NCBI GenBank assembly: GCA_020628815.1
Contig: JAHDEN010000023.1
Coordinates: forward strand, 1 to 48,814
DNA: 48,814 nt
Origin: Chloroflexota bacterium
GTDB taxonomy: Bacteria > Chloroflexota > Anaerolineae > Promineifilales > Promineifilaceae
Direction of reading: 5' to 3'
The translations under genes and the position numbers were made by a program. Each line of letters begins with the position of its first letter. The stretch's first letter is position 1. Of the stretch, positions 8,101-16,608 are shown in pieces. The notes beneath the pieces are model-generated. The model had not been told where the DNA came from and made no database searches. It was given only the letters and a program-made list of their open reading frames with translations.

Positions 8101-11100
8101 CTGCTTTGATGGGTCCGTCCCCCTTGATCGGTAGCGGTGACTTCAACTTTGTACGTGCCACCGTCTGAAATAATGTATTCAAGGTTGGCACGTCCGGCCG
8201 AGTCGGTTGTGAATTGGACCGCTGTCCCTTCAACTAGGGTATCAACCGGTTCATACCAGCCGTTGTCACTGCGCTCCCATTCCCGTTTGTACAGGATGGC
8301 TTCGGCCGCGATATTACCAAGCGGTTCCCCATCCCAATCAACCGTAATCACGCTGAAGTTGGCGCTGTCGCCCGCCTCAACCAGATATTGATCAGATTGG
8401 ATGCCAACATACACTTCGGCCGCATGGAAGGTTAAATTGGTGCGGGCTGAGAACGGTTGGAAGTTCACATCAAACACCGTAGCTTCGACGATGACGTTCC
8501 GACTGCCAGGCTCACTGTTGGCCAACAAGTCGGCCGGAATATTGATTACAAGTTGCCCGTCTTTATCTGTGATGCCGCTGCCAGAGAAAATCGGATTTTG
8601 ATAGGGTGGGGTATACGGTTCCCAGAAGTAGCGGTCTTGAGCCGAGAACAAGAATGGTTCTGCGATGCCAAAGTTAAACGTCTCTTCAAAAATTGTGTAG
8701 TTCACCTGCAAATCGCTGGCAGAGCCACCAAAGAAGTAATCGGCCTGAACCGTCACCTCGGCCGACTCACCCCGTAACACGTCGCTTTCGGCCGCTTCAA
8801 TGTTGACCTCAAATTCCGGTTTACGGAACTCTGCCACTTGGATAAACGCCGTGCTGTAGCCGGTGTCACCACTCGCTTGGGCAAACATTTCATAGCTACC
8901 TGGATTTGACCCTTCGGGCAAAACAAACTCGCCTGAGAATGACCCATCGGGATTGGTTGTGAGGGTTAGCTCTTCGAAAAACGGTTCGTTTTCGGTGTAG
9001 TAATTTTGCTCTTGAATCTGCAAAAACATTTTCTGCTCAGTTGGCACAGCGTAGCGACCGTAGTCTTGACGGCGTAAAATCCCGTTAAAGTAAACGGTGT
9101 CCCCCGGCCGGTAAATCGGCCGGTCTGTGAAAAGATAACTTTTTAAACGCTGCTCTGGTGCAGGTTCATATGGGACATTAAATTGCCACGGGCTGATCGT
9201 TTGATTCCAGAGTGAGCCTGCGATACCAAACCCAGCTTCGCCCGACTGACCTGTTTGAGCCATGACACCATCAAATCCATACTGGTTTGGCTTGGCGTCA
9301 GCAAAAAACGCAACCCCATTGTCCCCTGTTGTTGCTGTTCCAATTTCAGCACCATCTTGATTGAACAGGGTGATCTCACGGCCGGGAGCCGGTTGACCCG
9401 ATGCCAAATCGGTTGCCCAGACATACACCCCATCAACCGTTTCTTTAATCACCAAATTGGTATCAACCACAATCAGCAGTCGATTTTCTGCATAGCGACC
9501 CGACTCGTAATAATTTAACTGCTCAGATGTGAGTTGGAACTGGTAAATGCCGTTGGTTAACGGTTGACCATCGTTTAAGTCAAGCCGTACAAGCCCAACC
9601 TCATTCTGAACATCTTCAACCGGCCGGGTCCATTCGCGCACAAGTTTGCCGTCGCTCTGATCGTTCCACCAGCTGCCGTAAAAAATGTCGCGATAGTTGC
9701 CTTCATAGGTGCTTAACCGCAGATCAAGCTCATTAATATTTAAATACCGAACATCAATTTGCGGTGCGAAGTTGTCGCTAAACATGTTCAGGCTGAATGG
9801 GATGTTGAGTCGCAAAAACGGATCAGATTCGGCCGTGGTGAAATGCCATGTGTAATCGTCTCCCAGCGTATTCCCATACGGGTCTGCTGCTGTGCCAGGG
9901 ATCGTGATCTCGTAGCGGATGCTCGGCAAGGTAAAGAAACTGATCCCCATCCAAGTTGCCCCTTCGCTATAGTCGAGCCGATATTTGGCCGGGGCCGGAT
10001 CGATAATCAGTTGATCCTCAAGTGTGCTCCAATCCATCGGCGAAGCGAACTCGACACTAACCCAGCCCCATACGTTGGCGTTTCGGGCTCGATGGCTTGG
10101 CTCGGTCATAATGACCGATGGGAGTGGGACGGTTGCAAAGTCAAATTGATAGGCTTGATCTAAGCCACCCTGACCACCGGCCGGTGCGGCCGATTGCGCC
10201 ACGTTTAAGGTGTAGTTGGTGTCAATTTGTAGATTTTGCGCCGGAATGATTTTGACCGTGCGGTCACTGTTCGACCATTCGAACGAGAGATCAACGGCCG
10301 GATTTAGCCCAATCGCTTGCTCTGTAAGCGCACGATTCATCGGCATGTTGAACGTCACTTGCAACGGATCTTCTAAGCGCCAGTTGCCGCTCCCTTCATA
10401 CGGGGTAACCGTTTCAACTCGTGGCACAATGGTTGAAAAACTGCTTGTTGCCGTGTCGGTTAAGTCAGCGCCGGTAACATCTTTTAATCCGGCCGGAACT
10501 GAAAGCTGATACGTGGTTGCTCCTGCAAATCCGCCTTCTGGGGTAAATCTAAAGATGCTGGTCGAAATCCATTCCCCTTTGCCCGGCACCTGTGGGTTGA
10601 GCTCAATCGGGAACGGCAGGCTGTCTTGATCTTGCGTAGCAACCAACGGGACAACCGGCCGGTTAAATAAGACGGTAATCGCCCCATCGGTTGGCACATC
10701 GGCTGTACCATCGGCCGGAATGATATTGCTCACAGTTAGAGCGCCTACTGTTTGAACTTGGAACTTCACATCCTCACGCAGCGCTTTGCCGTTTTGCCCT
10801 TTGGCCGTTGCGTCTAAGCGCACATCATACGTTTGTTCCCGCTCTAGTTGATTAGACGGGGTAAAAATTACTAGGTCGGGTCGGGGCCAAGAAAATTGGC
10901 CGTCGACGGCCGGTTGGATGGCGAAAGCCTCTTCAACCGAAGCCTCATCCATCGGCTGGTCAAAACGGATGGTGATCGCCCCATCTAACAAGGTTTCGTC
11001 ACCCGGGGCGGGGCTAAACTGAATTGGCTGAGGCTCCCAATCAAAATTTTGTTCAGACATTGAAGGATTTAAAGTAGGTATTGCTGTAGGTTCTTGCGTT

Positions 11101-11249
11101 GGGGCAGGCTCGTTGGTTGGTCTTGGGGTCCAGGTGGGGAGCGGCTCGGCCGTTGGCACAGGCTCTGGCTCGGGTGATTCTGAACCGCATGCGGCTACAA
11201 CCAATAAAACAATCGATAAAATAAATGCAGAGGTAAGTTTTTGTTTCAT
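5130..11249 (-). CDS. Alpha-2-macroglobulin family lipoprotein lacking the thioester motif
   Basis: The family traps proteases on the cell surface. I start at the ATG at 11249 (2,039 residues) because it gives a lipoprotein signal with lipobox VVAAC (Cys21); an in-frame start at 11324 would add 25 polar residues. After a Pro/Thr/Glu-rich linker (22-65) come about four bacterial Ig-like domains with the pattern FDQPMD, FNRPV, FNMPMN and FASPMD (to about 480). MG domains follow, then a Glu/Ala/Gly-rich stretch at about 1240-1300 where the bait region would lie. The macroglobulin signature DFRDTAFWE is near residue 1321 and the helical domain has GGWGWCY near 1600. The thioester motif CxEQ is CAHS at Cys1551 (codon 6597-6599), so no thioester can form. 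The C-terminal receptor-like domain (VRVELTVIAKRDLVYAVIEDYFPAG) is present. The gene stands alone, without a penicillin-binding-protein 1C neighbour. The family is certain; the missing thioester resembles the YfaS type of E. coli. Confidence 0.92.
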   Translation of the reverse strand: MKQKLTSAFILSIVLLVVAACGSESPEPEPVPTAEPLPTWTPRPTNEPAPTQEPTAIPTLNPSMSEQNFDWEPQPIQFSPAPGDETLLDGAITIRFDQPMDEASVEEAFAIQPAVDGQFSWPRPDLVIFTPSNQLEREQTYDVRLDATAKGQNGKALREDVKFQVQTVGALTVSNIIPADGTADVPTDGAITVLFNRPVVPLVATQDQDSLPFPIELNPQVPGKGEWISTSIFRFTPEGGFAGATTYQLSVPAGLKDVTGADLTDTATSSFSTIVPRVETVTPYEGSGNWRLEDPLQVTFNMPMNRALTEQAIGLNPAVDLSFEWSNSDRTVKIIPAQNLQIDTNYTLNVAQSAAPAGGQGGLDQAYQFDFATVPLPSVIMTEPSHRARNANVWGWVSVEFASPMDWSTLEDQLIIDPAPAKYRLDYSEGATWMGISFFTLPSIRYEITIPGTAADPYGNTLGDDYTWHFTTAESDPFLRLNIPFSLNMFSDNFAPQIDVRYLNINELDLRLSTYEGNYRDIFYGSWWNDQSDGKLVREWTRPVEDVQNEVGLVRLDLNDGQPLTNGIYQFQLTSEQLNYYESGRYAENRLLIVVDTNLVIKETVDGVYVWATDLASGQPAPGREITLFNQDGAEIGTATTGDNGVAFFADAKPNQYGFDGVMAQTGQSGEAGFGIAGSLWNQTISPWQFNVPYEPAPEQRLKSYLFTDRPIYRPGDTVYFNGILRRQDYGRYAVPTEQKMFLQIQEQNYYTENEPFFEELTLTTNPDGSFSGEFVLPEGSNPGSYEMFAQASGDTGYSTAFIQVAEFRKPEFEVNIEAAESDVLRGESAEVTVQADYFFGGSASDLQVNYTIFEETFNFGIAEPFLFSAQDRYFWEPYTPPYQNPIFSGSGITDKDGQLVINIPADLLANSEPGSRNVIVEATVFDVNFQPFSARTNLTFHAAEVYVGIQSDQYLVEAGDSANFSVITVDWDGEPLGNIAAEAILYKREWERSDNGWYEPVDTLVEGTAVQFTTDSAGRANLEYIISDGGTYKVEVTATDQGGRTHQSSSLVWVTGQNARWRIDAESKAMQLIPDKAEYAVGETARLLVQSPFETEQAAWLTIERGGVLEQQQIVLNGTADFVEIPITLDHLPNIFMTVTTIKPEQTGDSPYADMRLGLLNLPVKIDPFLLNVDITPRLPDSGLFEPGTTAEFDVSITNQNGQPVQGTLSIALVDKAIFSLASDSTSPIEEAFYSQQPLRSQTGATLSFSAEGYEQPEEIESGRGGGGEPEVAAMAADAVEEEAEFAMDSADEGAVARNAAAPVAQKSAESPPEGIEVRTDFRDTAFWETTLTTDGNGSAVISIPLPDNLTTWRLHAKTITGETLVNQTSSEITVQKPILVRPIFPRFFTVGDVAQVGTVVNNNTDQDVELNVLVEIEGGTFEGEPNGTLTVPANGSAIFRAPLRIDNRETDFVNATITVWNDTFSDASKPSFGVGPDQLIPVYRYNAEDVVATSGVLTDDQTRRVEAVLLPEGVDTDSGDIRFKLNGSLAAVVFEGLKVIERENIDLACAHSVAGRLMPNATTDRAITQLKLDKPDLAAQLAELIPTDIQALADAQRENGGWGWCYSKQTSPWFSAYVLLALDRAADAGYDIPADTLNSGLSYLESHTENPSRLGGNKWEANGQAFYQYVLAEHGRNNIDAVIELYNENKDNLDSYAKALLILALDAAEGDAITAQTIFADLNSSAFVSATGAHWEDDDYTNLSSDQRATAIVLMAFANADPSAPFAPQAVNWLMGARQAQVWRSYHDTGWVLTALTDWLVETGELDGDFSYGVALNGQDQIDGSFARANMTETVDQRIPVGQLNESEVNFFDFSRNGDGRLYYNAWLDTFIPADLVGPIDRGLSIERRYYDASCDSATEECLEISEIAAGQQVRVELTVIAKRDLVYAVIEDYFPAGAEANDPNLGSASQSAEDGITRTGDSYYWWGWWNFDRISYRDERVTFTSNFLPSGTYRYTYTLNAILPGEYQVRPTFGYEEFTPEVNGRAAGAVFKVTEE

Positions 11250-11404
11250 AAACATAATTTTTCGCAACTTCCAATATTTGCGTTGGTCAAAATGGGCTAT
11301 GGTCGTTTGTTGCCAAGTGCCCATACAGGAAAAAATCGGTTAGAAATGATCAGCCTCCTCGTAGAGGCTTTTCATAAAACGACAGGGGGATTTAAAAAGT
11401 TCCG

Positions 11405-12061
11405 CTAGGTAGTGATTGTGTTTAGGATTGCCCTTGTTTGTGTGTTATTGATGAGACTTTGTAGGCCGGAGCTAATTTGTGACACAGTAAAGGCATGTTG
11501 TTGCAGGTGGCCTTTCATGATGCGGGCGTCTAAGGAGGCCAGTAATGCGCTGGTAAAATAATTTAAATCGATATCGGCCGGAACCTGGCCTTGTTCAGCC
11601 ATTTTTTGCAGATGGCTGCGAATCGTCATCTCCATCCAAAAGTGAGGCACATTAACATCTTGGATAGCTTTGTCTGTGCCCAAATCGCTAATTTCAACCA
11701 TTAGGGACAAGTGGGCATAGGTAAATTTAACCGCTTGATCTATAAACCAATTTAGCCGCTGTTTAATGCTTTTGCCTGCTTCAAACTGTTTGCGGAATGT
11801 CTCAAAAACATCATTCTGAAACTGTTTTAGTTCTGAGTCTAGCAGAGCCAAGCAGAGATCACCTTTGCCTGAAAACCGCCGATAGAGCGTGCCTTTGCCT
11901 ACGCCGGCCGCTTTTGCAATCTCGCTCATGCAAACCTGCTCAACGCCACGGTCCGCAAATAACTGAGATGCCGTGCTTAAAATCAGATGGCGATTTTCGG
12001 CCGCATCTCGTCGCTCAGTTTTTGATTCAGTTTGTAGGATGGGTAATTCAAACTCAAGCAT
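11405..12061 (-). CDS. TetR/AcrR family transcriptional regulator
   Basis: This 218-residue protein has a typical TetR N-terminal helix-turn-helix (about residues 24-70: ILSTASQLFADRGVEQV, SEIAKAAGVGKGTLYRRFSGKGDL) and a helical ligand-binding C-terminus. Such proteins are dimeric repressors released by small molecules. I choose the ATG at 12061 rather than the TTG at 12076 because a TATAAT box lies at 12068-12073, between the two. The target is not evident: the flanking genes are the alpha-2-macroglobulin (same strand, downstream) and the TPR protein (same strand, 41 bases upstream of the TTG). Autoregulation is plausible but no operator dyad is obvious. Confidence 0.9.
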   Translation of the reverse strand: MLEFELPILQTESKTERRDAAENRHLILSTASQLFADRGVEQVCMSEIAKAAGVGKGTLYRRFSGKGDLCLALLDSELKQFQNDVFETFRKQFEAGKSIKQRLNWFIDQAVKFTYAHLSLMVEISDLGTDKAIQDVNVPHFWMEMTIRSHLQKMAEQGQVPADIDLNYFTSALLASLDARIMKGHLQQHAFTVSQISSGLQSLINNTQTRAILNTITT

Positions 12062-12067
12062 AGGGTC

Positions 12068-12097
12068 ATTATACAATTTTTTTAGCTGAAATTTCTA
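12068..12097 (-). promoter_or_regulatory. Candidate promoter, leaderless start of the TetR gene
   Basis: On the minus strand TAGAAA (12097-12092), an 18-base spacer and a perfect TATAAT (12073-12068) are followed after 6 bases by the ATG at 12061. Transcription would begin at the start codon. There is no ribosome binding site between them. Confidence 0.5.
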
Positions 12098-12117
12098 AAT
12101 TGGGGAAGTTGCTATGT

Positions 12118-13182
12118 TTAAGCCTGATGCGCGATTTCTGCTATCAAATTTTCAGCATTTTCTAGAATAAGCTCAGACTGTTTCAGGTCGCCTTGCTCTC
12201 TAACAATTTCACTCAACAGCGAGATCGCCTTTAAATGCAAGGGCAAGCATCCCAAGATTCGCATCATCCCGTAATCTAGCTCTTCCAAAATCTTTTTGGC
12301 ACGCTGGCTATCTCCCTTTGCTAAATACAGGCGAGCGATATTAATTTGCAGATCACTGCGATTTTCAAAGCTAAACCCATTGGGGATTAATTCAACCGCT
12401 TTTTCCCACATCTCCAGCGCATGATCCAAATCATTCTGATGTTCGTAGTACCGGCCGAAAAGCTCTAGAGCGATCGCCTGAGCATATTCTGACCCGCTTT
12501 TTTCTAGATGATGGATAGAGGTGTGCAGAAAATAGGCCGCTTTTTCCCAATCTTGAACCGCAATGCCAAGCTCTCCCCCCAAAGTCGCAATTTTGCCTTT
12601 GCATAAATCAGGGTTTAGCAGGGTGAAGTTATTAAGCAGCTGCGAGACATCGTTCACACATTCGGTTGCTTTGTCGTAGTTTTGGAAATGACATTCAACC
12701 AGCCCCTGCATAAACTTGATCTCCCACAGCAAATCAATGTCTTGTTTTGACTCAGCCAAATCGGTCATTTTTTCAAGCATTACTTTTAGAGGAACATATT
12801 GCTCATCCTGCATCATCGACTTGGCTTTGCACAGATTTAGGCGGCCGCGAACAAAGTCTGATTCTGGCAGCCGCTTGTCTACGGCCAACTGAATCAGGTT
12901 GTTCCAAGCATGGTTTGACCCGACATGCAGCATCATGTCTGTCGCAATAAAGAGAAAATGGGTGGCTAAATTGTAGGTAGATTTAAAGCGCAATCCCGCT
13001 TCAATCGCCTTGATAATGTTTTCTTTTTCTACACTAAGCTCTGCCACATCTGGCATTTTGTCCCAAGGGAAACGGCGCAGCCAATAACCAAGGTTGTTTT
13101 TTACAACCAGTTCAAAGGGTGTCACCTTTCTTTTGCTCTTCGATTGTGCTTTGGCCCCACCCTCGATATTAATCATTGTCAA
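12118..13182 (-). CDS. TPR repeat protein, partner of the NB-ARC ATPase
   Basis: A 354-residue all-helical protein built from tetratricopeptide-like repeats, for example WEKAAYFLHTSIHHLEKSGSEYAQAIALELFGRYYEHQNDLDHALEMWEKAVEL (residues about 205-260) and INIARLYLAKGDSQRAKKILEEL. There is no signal peptide. Its start codon lies 14 bases inside the end of the NB-ARC gene, so the two are translationally coupled. In most bacterial STAND proteins the TPR sensor is the C-terminal part of the same chain; here it seems to be encoded separately. It probably acts as the sensor or scaffold arm of the ATPase; that is inference from the gene order. Confidence 0.75.
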   Translation of the reverse strand: MTMINIEGGAKAQSKSKRKVTPFELVVKNNLGYWLRRFPWDKMPDVAELSVEKENIIKAIEAGLRFKSTYNLATHFLFIATDMMLHVGSNHAWNNLIQLAVDKRLPESDFVRGRLNLCKAKSMMQDEQYVPLKVMLEKMTDLAESKQDIDLLWEIKFMQGLVECHFQNYDKATECVNDVSQLLNNFTLLNPDLCKGKIATLGGELGIAVQDWEKAAYFLHTSIHHLEKSGSEYAQAIALELFGRYYEHQNDLDHALEMWEKAVELIPNGFSFENRSDLQINIARLYLAKGDSQRAKKILEELDYGMMRILGCLPLHLKAISLLSEIVREQGDLKQSELILENAENLIAEIAHQA

Positions 13183-14587
13183 AATGGGTGATTTCAGTTT
13201 CGATAAACGACTCAGTTAATCGATGTATCGCATAGCGCCTGTCGCTGGCTGATCCGCGAACTTCAAGCATAGACCGGACAATTAGCTCATCTACCGCTTT
13301 CCAAAACGCATCATCGGCCAAGCCACTGGACTGCTGCATTTGTGCAGCGGCCGCACCAGACGTGGCACCCATAATCGACATCGCTTGAAGCAATAAGCGA
13401 GATTCTTCGGAAAGGGTTTCCCATGTGTTCATGAAGATGACACGGTAGATTTTTCCAGCGTCGCCGCTCCCTTTTTCTAAGTCGATGAAGATGCGGTCTA
13501 ACGGCATCCATTGCATAAGCCCGGCCGTGATTTTTAGGGCGAGCGGGTTACCGCCCACAATTTTAAAGATTTTGTTTAAGGTGACTGTATCAACTTCACC
13601 TACTTTTGTTTGCCCGGTTGTTTCTAAATAGAGCTGCATTAAGCGCAACGAATCTTCTTGATTTAGCTCAGTCAGATCGATGTTATGGCAGGTGCCACGT
13701 TCAGGCTTGGCACGGGTTGTGACAATAAAGCGGCTTGGCTCTGCCAATCCATTTAGATATTGCACCACGCTGTCAGCATCATCTTGGGTTTCTAGATTGT
13801 CAACGACGATTAGATGCGGGTCTCGTTTGAGTCGGTCGGCCAAGCGCTCCATTTGCCGTTCGGCCGATAACATGCCTGCATTCGGGAGCAAGGCCTGTGC
13901 CAGCAAGCTAACAACTTGGGCTTTGGCCTGATTGGCCGCGATTAGAAAGCCATCCGCATTCGGCCGGAACGTAACCCATCCCACATTGCCAAACGTGCCT
14001 GCACGGATTAACTTGCGAGTGACCAGATCAGCCAGTGAAGATTTACCAATGCCACCAATGCCGACTAAGGCAACCACGCCGGGACCTTCATCTGCCGTAA
14101 CGCGATCAATGACATGCGCTTCAAGTTTTTCAACACCTACCAAGCTGGTATACCGTTTGGCCGGTAAATGTGATTCAAGACGATTAAACCAAGATTCCCA
14201 AGCCTGCTCTTCGATCTTTCTAAAATGAACCGCCAGAGCCTCTAGCGCATTATCGGTGCGGCGGCTGACAGTTGCTTGGCTCATGTGGAACGCTTCAGCT
14301 ACGTCTGGGATTGTTTCACGATCTTGATACCGTTTGCGGAGCAGGTCGGCTAACTCTTTGTTTTCTTTGTAGGTTTCATCAAGCGCACGTTGAATAACAA
14401 TGTTGAGAGCCAGTCTTTTTGCAAATGACGCATTGGGTTGAGACTGAGTCTCTAACTGGTCATTTACAGATCGACATTGTGAAAGGGTTGAATCCGGCAA
14501 TTCATCTGCCAAATGATAATTTTTCAGTTCTTTCCGAAGAAGGCCAACAAGGTCTTTATCGGAAGTGTGTGACAATGGGATGTTCAT
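13169..14587 (-). CDS. HTH-NB-ARC (STAND) ATPase
   Basis: A 472-residue protein. Residues 70-120 carry a sigma-region-4-like helix-turn-helix (IPDVAEAFHMSQATVSRRTDNALEAL). The STAND ATPase follows: Walker A VGIGGIGKS (175-183), Walker B LIVVDNLE (259-266), the RFIVTTRAK segment (286-294) and a C-terminal winged-helix region ending near YAIHRLTESF. STAND ATPases switch between ADP and ATP states and oligomerise on a trigger. Here the output is probably DNA binding through the HTH, so a regulator seems more likely than a toxin effector; no nuclease, TIR or protease domain is visible. The chain ends directly after the ATPase module, with the TPR part in the overlapping downstream gene. Confidence 0.85.
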   Translation of the reverse strand: MNIPLSHTSDKDLVGLLRKELKNYHLADELPDSTLSQCRSVNDQLETQSQPNASFAKRLALNIVIQRALDETYKENKELADLLRKRYQDRETIPDVAEAFHMSQATVSRRTDNALEALAVHFRKIEEQAWESWFNRLESHLPAKRYTSLVGVEKLEAHVIDRVTADEGPGVVALVGIGGIGKSSLADLVTRKLIRAGTFGNVGWVTFRPNADGFLIAANQAKAQVVSLLAQALLPNAGMLSAERQMERLADRLKRDPHLIVVDNLETQDDADSVVQYLNGLAEPSRFIVTTRAKPERGTCHNIDLTELNQEDSLRLMQLYLETTGQTKVGEVDTVTLNKIFKIVGGNPLALKITAGLMQWMPLDRIFIDLEKGSGDAGKIYRVIFMNTWETLSEESRLLLQAMSIMGATSGAAAAQMQQSSGLADDAFWKAVDELIVRSMLEVRGSASDRRYAIHRLTESFIETEITHFDND

Positions 14588-14923
14588 ATGGACTGATTAG
14601 CGATGGATGTTGTGTGCAACTAAAACTGTTTACACAGGATCATTCATTAATTTTTGTGTAGGCAAACAATTACGGTTTCCTAAATTTTACAACAAGACAT
14701 TAAATATCCCTAACGAAAAATGAATCGATCTGCTTCTTGTAACTCTGCCGTATCTCGTATCTTCTATGCTCAACAACATTGATATTAAAAATATTTTTTT
14801 CGTAGTGGCTCACTTTGCTACTCGAAATTAATCAGAAGACTTCCCACCTTAATTTGCCAGACAACGCCGGATAGCTGCAAGTTAACTCTTCTGAACGTTA
14901 AGTTTTAGGAGTAAAAAACAGAT
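14588..14923. other. Divergent intergenic region, no gene seen
   Basis: These 336 AT-rich bases separate the divergent NB-ARC and pckA genes and must hold both promoters. I see no coding frame, no convincing dyad and no clean -35/-10 pair. A GGAG (14908-14911) lies 12 bases before the pckA start and may be its ribosome binding site. Confidence 0.5.
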
Positions 14924-16534
14924 ATGAGTACAAATAATCGTCCAGCTACTAATTTAGTCGCCCCAGAATTAGGTTTAGAAAATGTTGCGAATGTATATTG
15001 GCAGTTAACGACCCCGCAATTATACGAAAAAGCGATTTTAAATCGTGAAGGATATGTTTCTAAAGATGGGCCGTTGATGGTTCGTACCGGAAAATACACC
15101 GGCCGGACCCCTAAAGACCGCTTTATTGTTGAGGAGCCTTCTTCAAAAGACAACATTTATTGGAGCGACATCAATCAGCCGATTGGGGAAGATGTTTTTG
15201 ATCGGATGTTAGGTAAAGTACAGGCTTACCTAGCTGGCAAAGACATTTACGTTCAAAATTGCTTTGCGGGTCAAGATAAAACCTATCGTATGCCGGTCAC
15301 CATCATTACGGAAATGGCTTACCACAGCTGGTTTGCGCGCAACATGTTTGTGCAAGCAACAGACGAAGAGCTTGATAATTTCGAGACCGAATTTACGGTA
15401 TTGCAGGCCCCTGGCTGTAAAGCAGATCCAGAAGTAGATGGCACCCGTTCAGAAGCATTTATCCTAGTCAATTTGGCACGCAAACTGATTTTGATTGGTG
15501 GCACCTACTATACCGGTGAAATCAAAAAAGGGATATTTGGCATCATGAACTATCGGTTGCCATTGCAAAACGTGCTTTCGATGCACTGCTCTGCCAACGA
15601 AGGGCCAACCGGAGATACCGCTTTGTTCTTTGGACTATCTGGCACCGGTAAAACAACCCTTTCATCTGATGAGTCACGCCATTTGATCGGTGATGACGAA
15701 CATGCTTGGACCGAAGATGGGGTCTTTAATATCGAAGGTGGCTGTTATGCCAAAGCGATTAATCTTTCGGCCGAAAAAGAGCCTGAAATTTATGGCACCA
15801 CCAGCAAATTTGGCACCATCATCGAAAACGTTGTTTTTGACGCTGGGTCCCGCGAAATTGATTATAACGATGGGTCGATTACGCAAAACACCCGTCTGTC
15901 ATATCCGATTACTAGCATTCCTAATGTCAAACTTTCTGGGATGGGCGGGCATCCTAAAAACGTGATTTTCTTAACGGCCGATGCGTTTGGCGTTATGCCA
16001 CCGGTCAGCAAGTTAACGCGTGAACAAGCGATGTATCACTTTTTAAGCGGCTACACGGCCAAAGTTGCGGGAACCGAAGCTGGTATGAGCGCAGGTGCAG
16101 AAGCAACCTTTAGCACTTGCTTTGGCGAACCGTTTTTGCCGCTTAATCCGGCCGTTTATGCAGACCTGCTCGGCCAAAAAATAGACACCTACGGTGCAAA
16201 CGTTTGGTTGGTAAACACCGGCTGGACCGGCGGCCCATATGGAGTTGGTGAACGGATGTCTTTGAAATATACCCGTGCCATGATTAACGCAATCCTAGAC
16301 GGGACACTGGCGGACGAATATTATGAGCAAGAACCACACTTCGGTCTGCACATTCCAACAGATTGTCGCGAAGTGCCAAACGAGCTGCTGAACCCGCGCA
16401 ACACTTGGGTTGATAAAGCAGCCTACGACAAAACGGCTCAAGAGCTGGTTCAACTTTTTGTCAATAACTTTACGAAGTATGAAGTAAGCGAGGCTATTTT
16501 AGAGGCTGGTCCCAAGGCGTTGGAAATAGCGTAG
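14924..16534 (+). CDS. pckA: Phosphoenolpyruvate carboxykinase (ATP)
   Basis: The enzyme converts oxaloacetate and ATP to phosphoenolpyruvate, CO2 and ADP, the first committed step of gluconeogenesis. The 536-residue length is normal for the ATP type. Visible motifs are the substrate site RTGKYTGRTPKDRF near residue 55, the P-loop GLSGTGKT (237-244), the following SSDESRHLIGDDEHAW with the metal Asp pair, and the adenine and C-terminal region NTGWTGGPYGVGERMS. All key residues seem intact. It is monocistronic: it has a divergent neighbour upstream and a terminator directly downstream. Confidence 0.98.
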   Translation: MSTNNRPATNLVAPELGLENVANVYWQLTTPQLYEKAILNREGYVSKDGPLMVRTGKYTGRTPKDRFIVEEPSSKDNIYWSDINQPIGEDVFDRMLGKVQAYLAGKDIYVQNCFAGQDKTYRMPVTIITEMAYHSWFARNMFVQATDEELDNFETEFTVLQAPGCKADPEVDGTRSEAFILVNLARKLILIGGTYYTGEIKKGIFGIMNYRLPLQNVLSMHCSANEGPTGDTALFFGLSGTGKTTLSSDESRHLIGDDEHAWTEDGVFNIEGGCYAKAINLSAEKEPEIYGTTSKFGTIIENVVFDAGSREIDYNDGSITQNTRLSYPITSIPNVKLSGMGGHPKNVIFLTADAFGVMPPVSKLTREQAMYHFLSGYTAKVAGTEAGMSAGAEATFSTCFGEPFLPLNPAVYADLLGQKIDTYGANVWLVNTGWTGGPYGVGERMSLKYTRAMINAILDGTLADEYYEQEPHFGLHIPTDCREVPNELLNPRNTWVDKAAYDKTAQELVQLFVNNFTKYEVSEAILEAGPKALEIA

Positions 16535-16570
16535 TTACTTGGCTGGCCCCAAAAGTTAGATTAAAAAGCT

Positions 16571-16608
16571 AGAGCTATCGGGTTTTAAAAACTCGGTAGC
16601 TCTTTTTT
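16571..16608 (+). terminator. Terminator of pckA, probably bidirectional
   Basis: AGAGCTATCGGG (16571-16582) pairs with CTCGGTAGCTCT (16592-16603) with G-U pairs, and six T follow. It overlaps the stop codon of the convergent glycosyltransferase gene and also has a T-rich tract when read leftward. Confidence 0.75.

Noticed and set aside
5130..11249. E. coli YfhM/PbpC-type system
   Set aside because: No penicillin-binding-protein 1C gene is adjacent and the thioester is absent.
13169..14587. Avs-like anti-phage STAND effector
   Set aside because: The protein has an N-terminal HTH and no nuclease, protease or TIR effector domain, and no defence genes are around it; a transcription regulator fits better.
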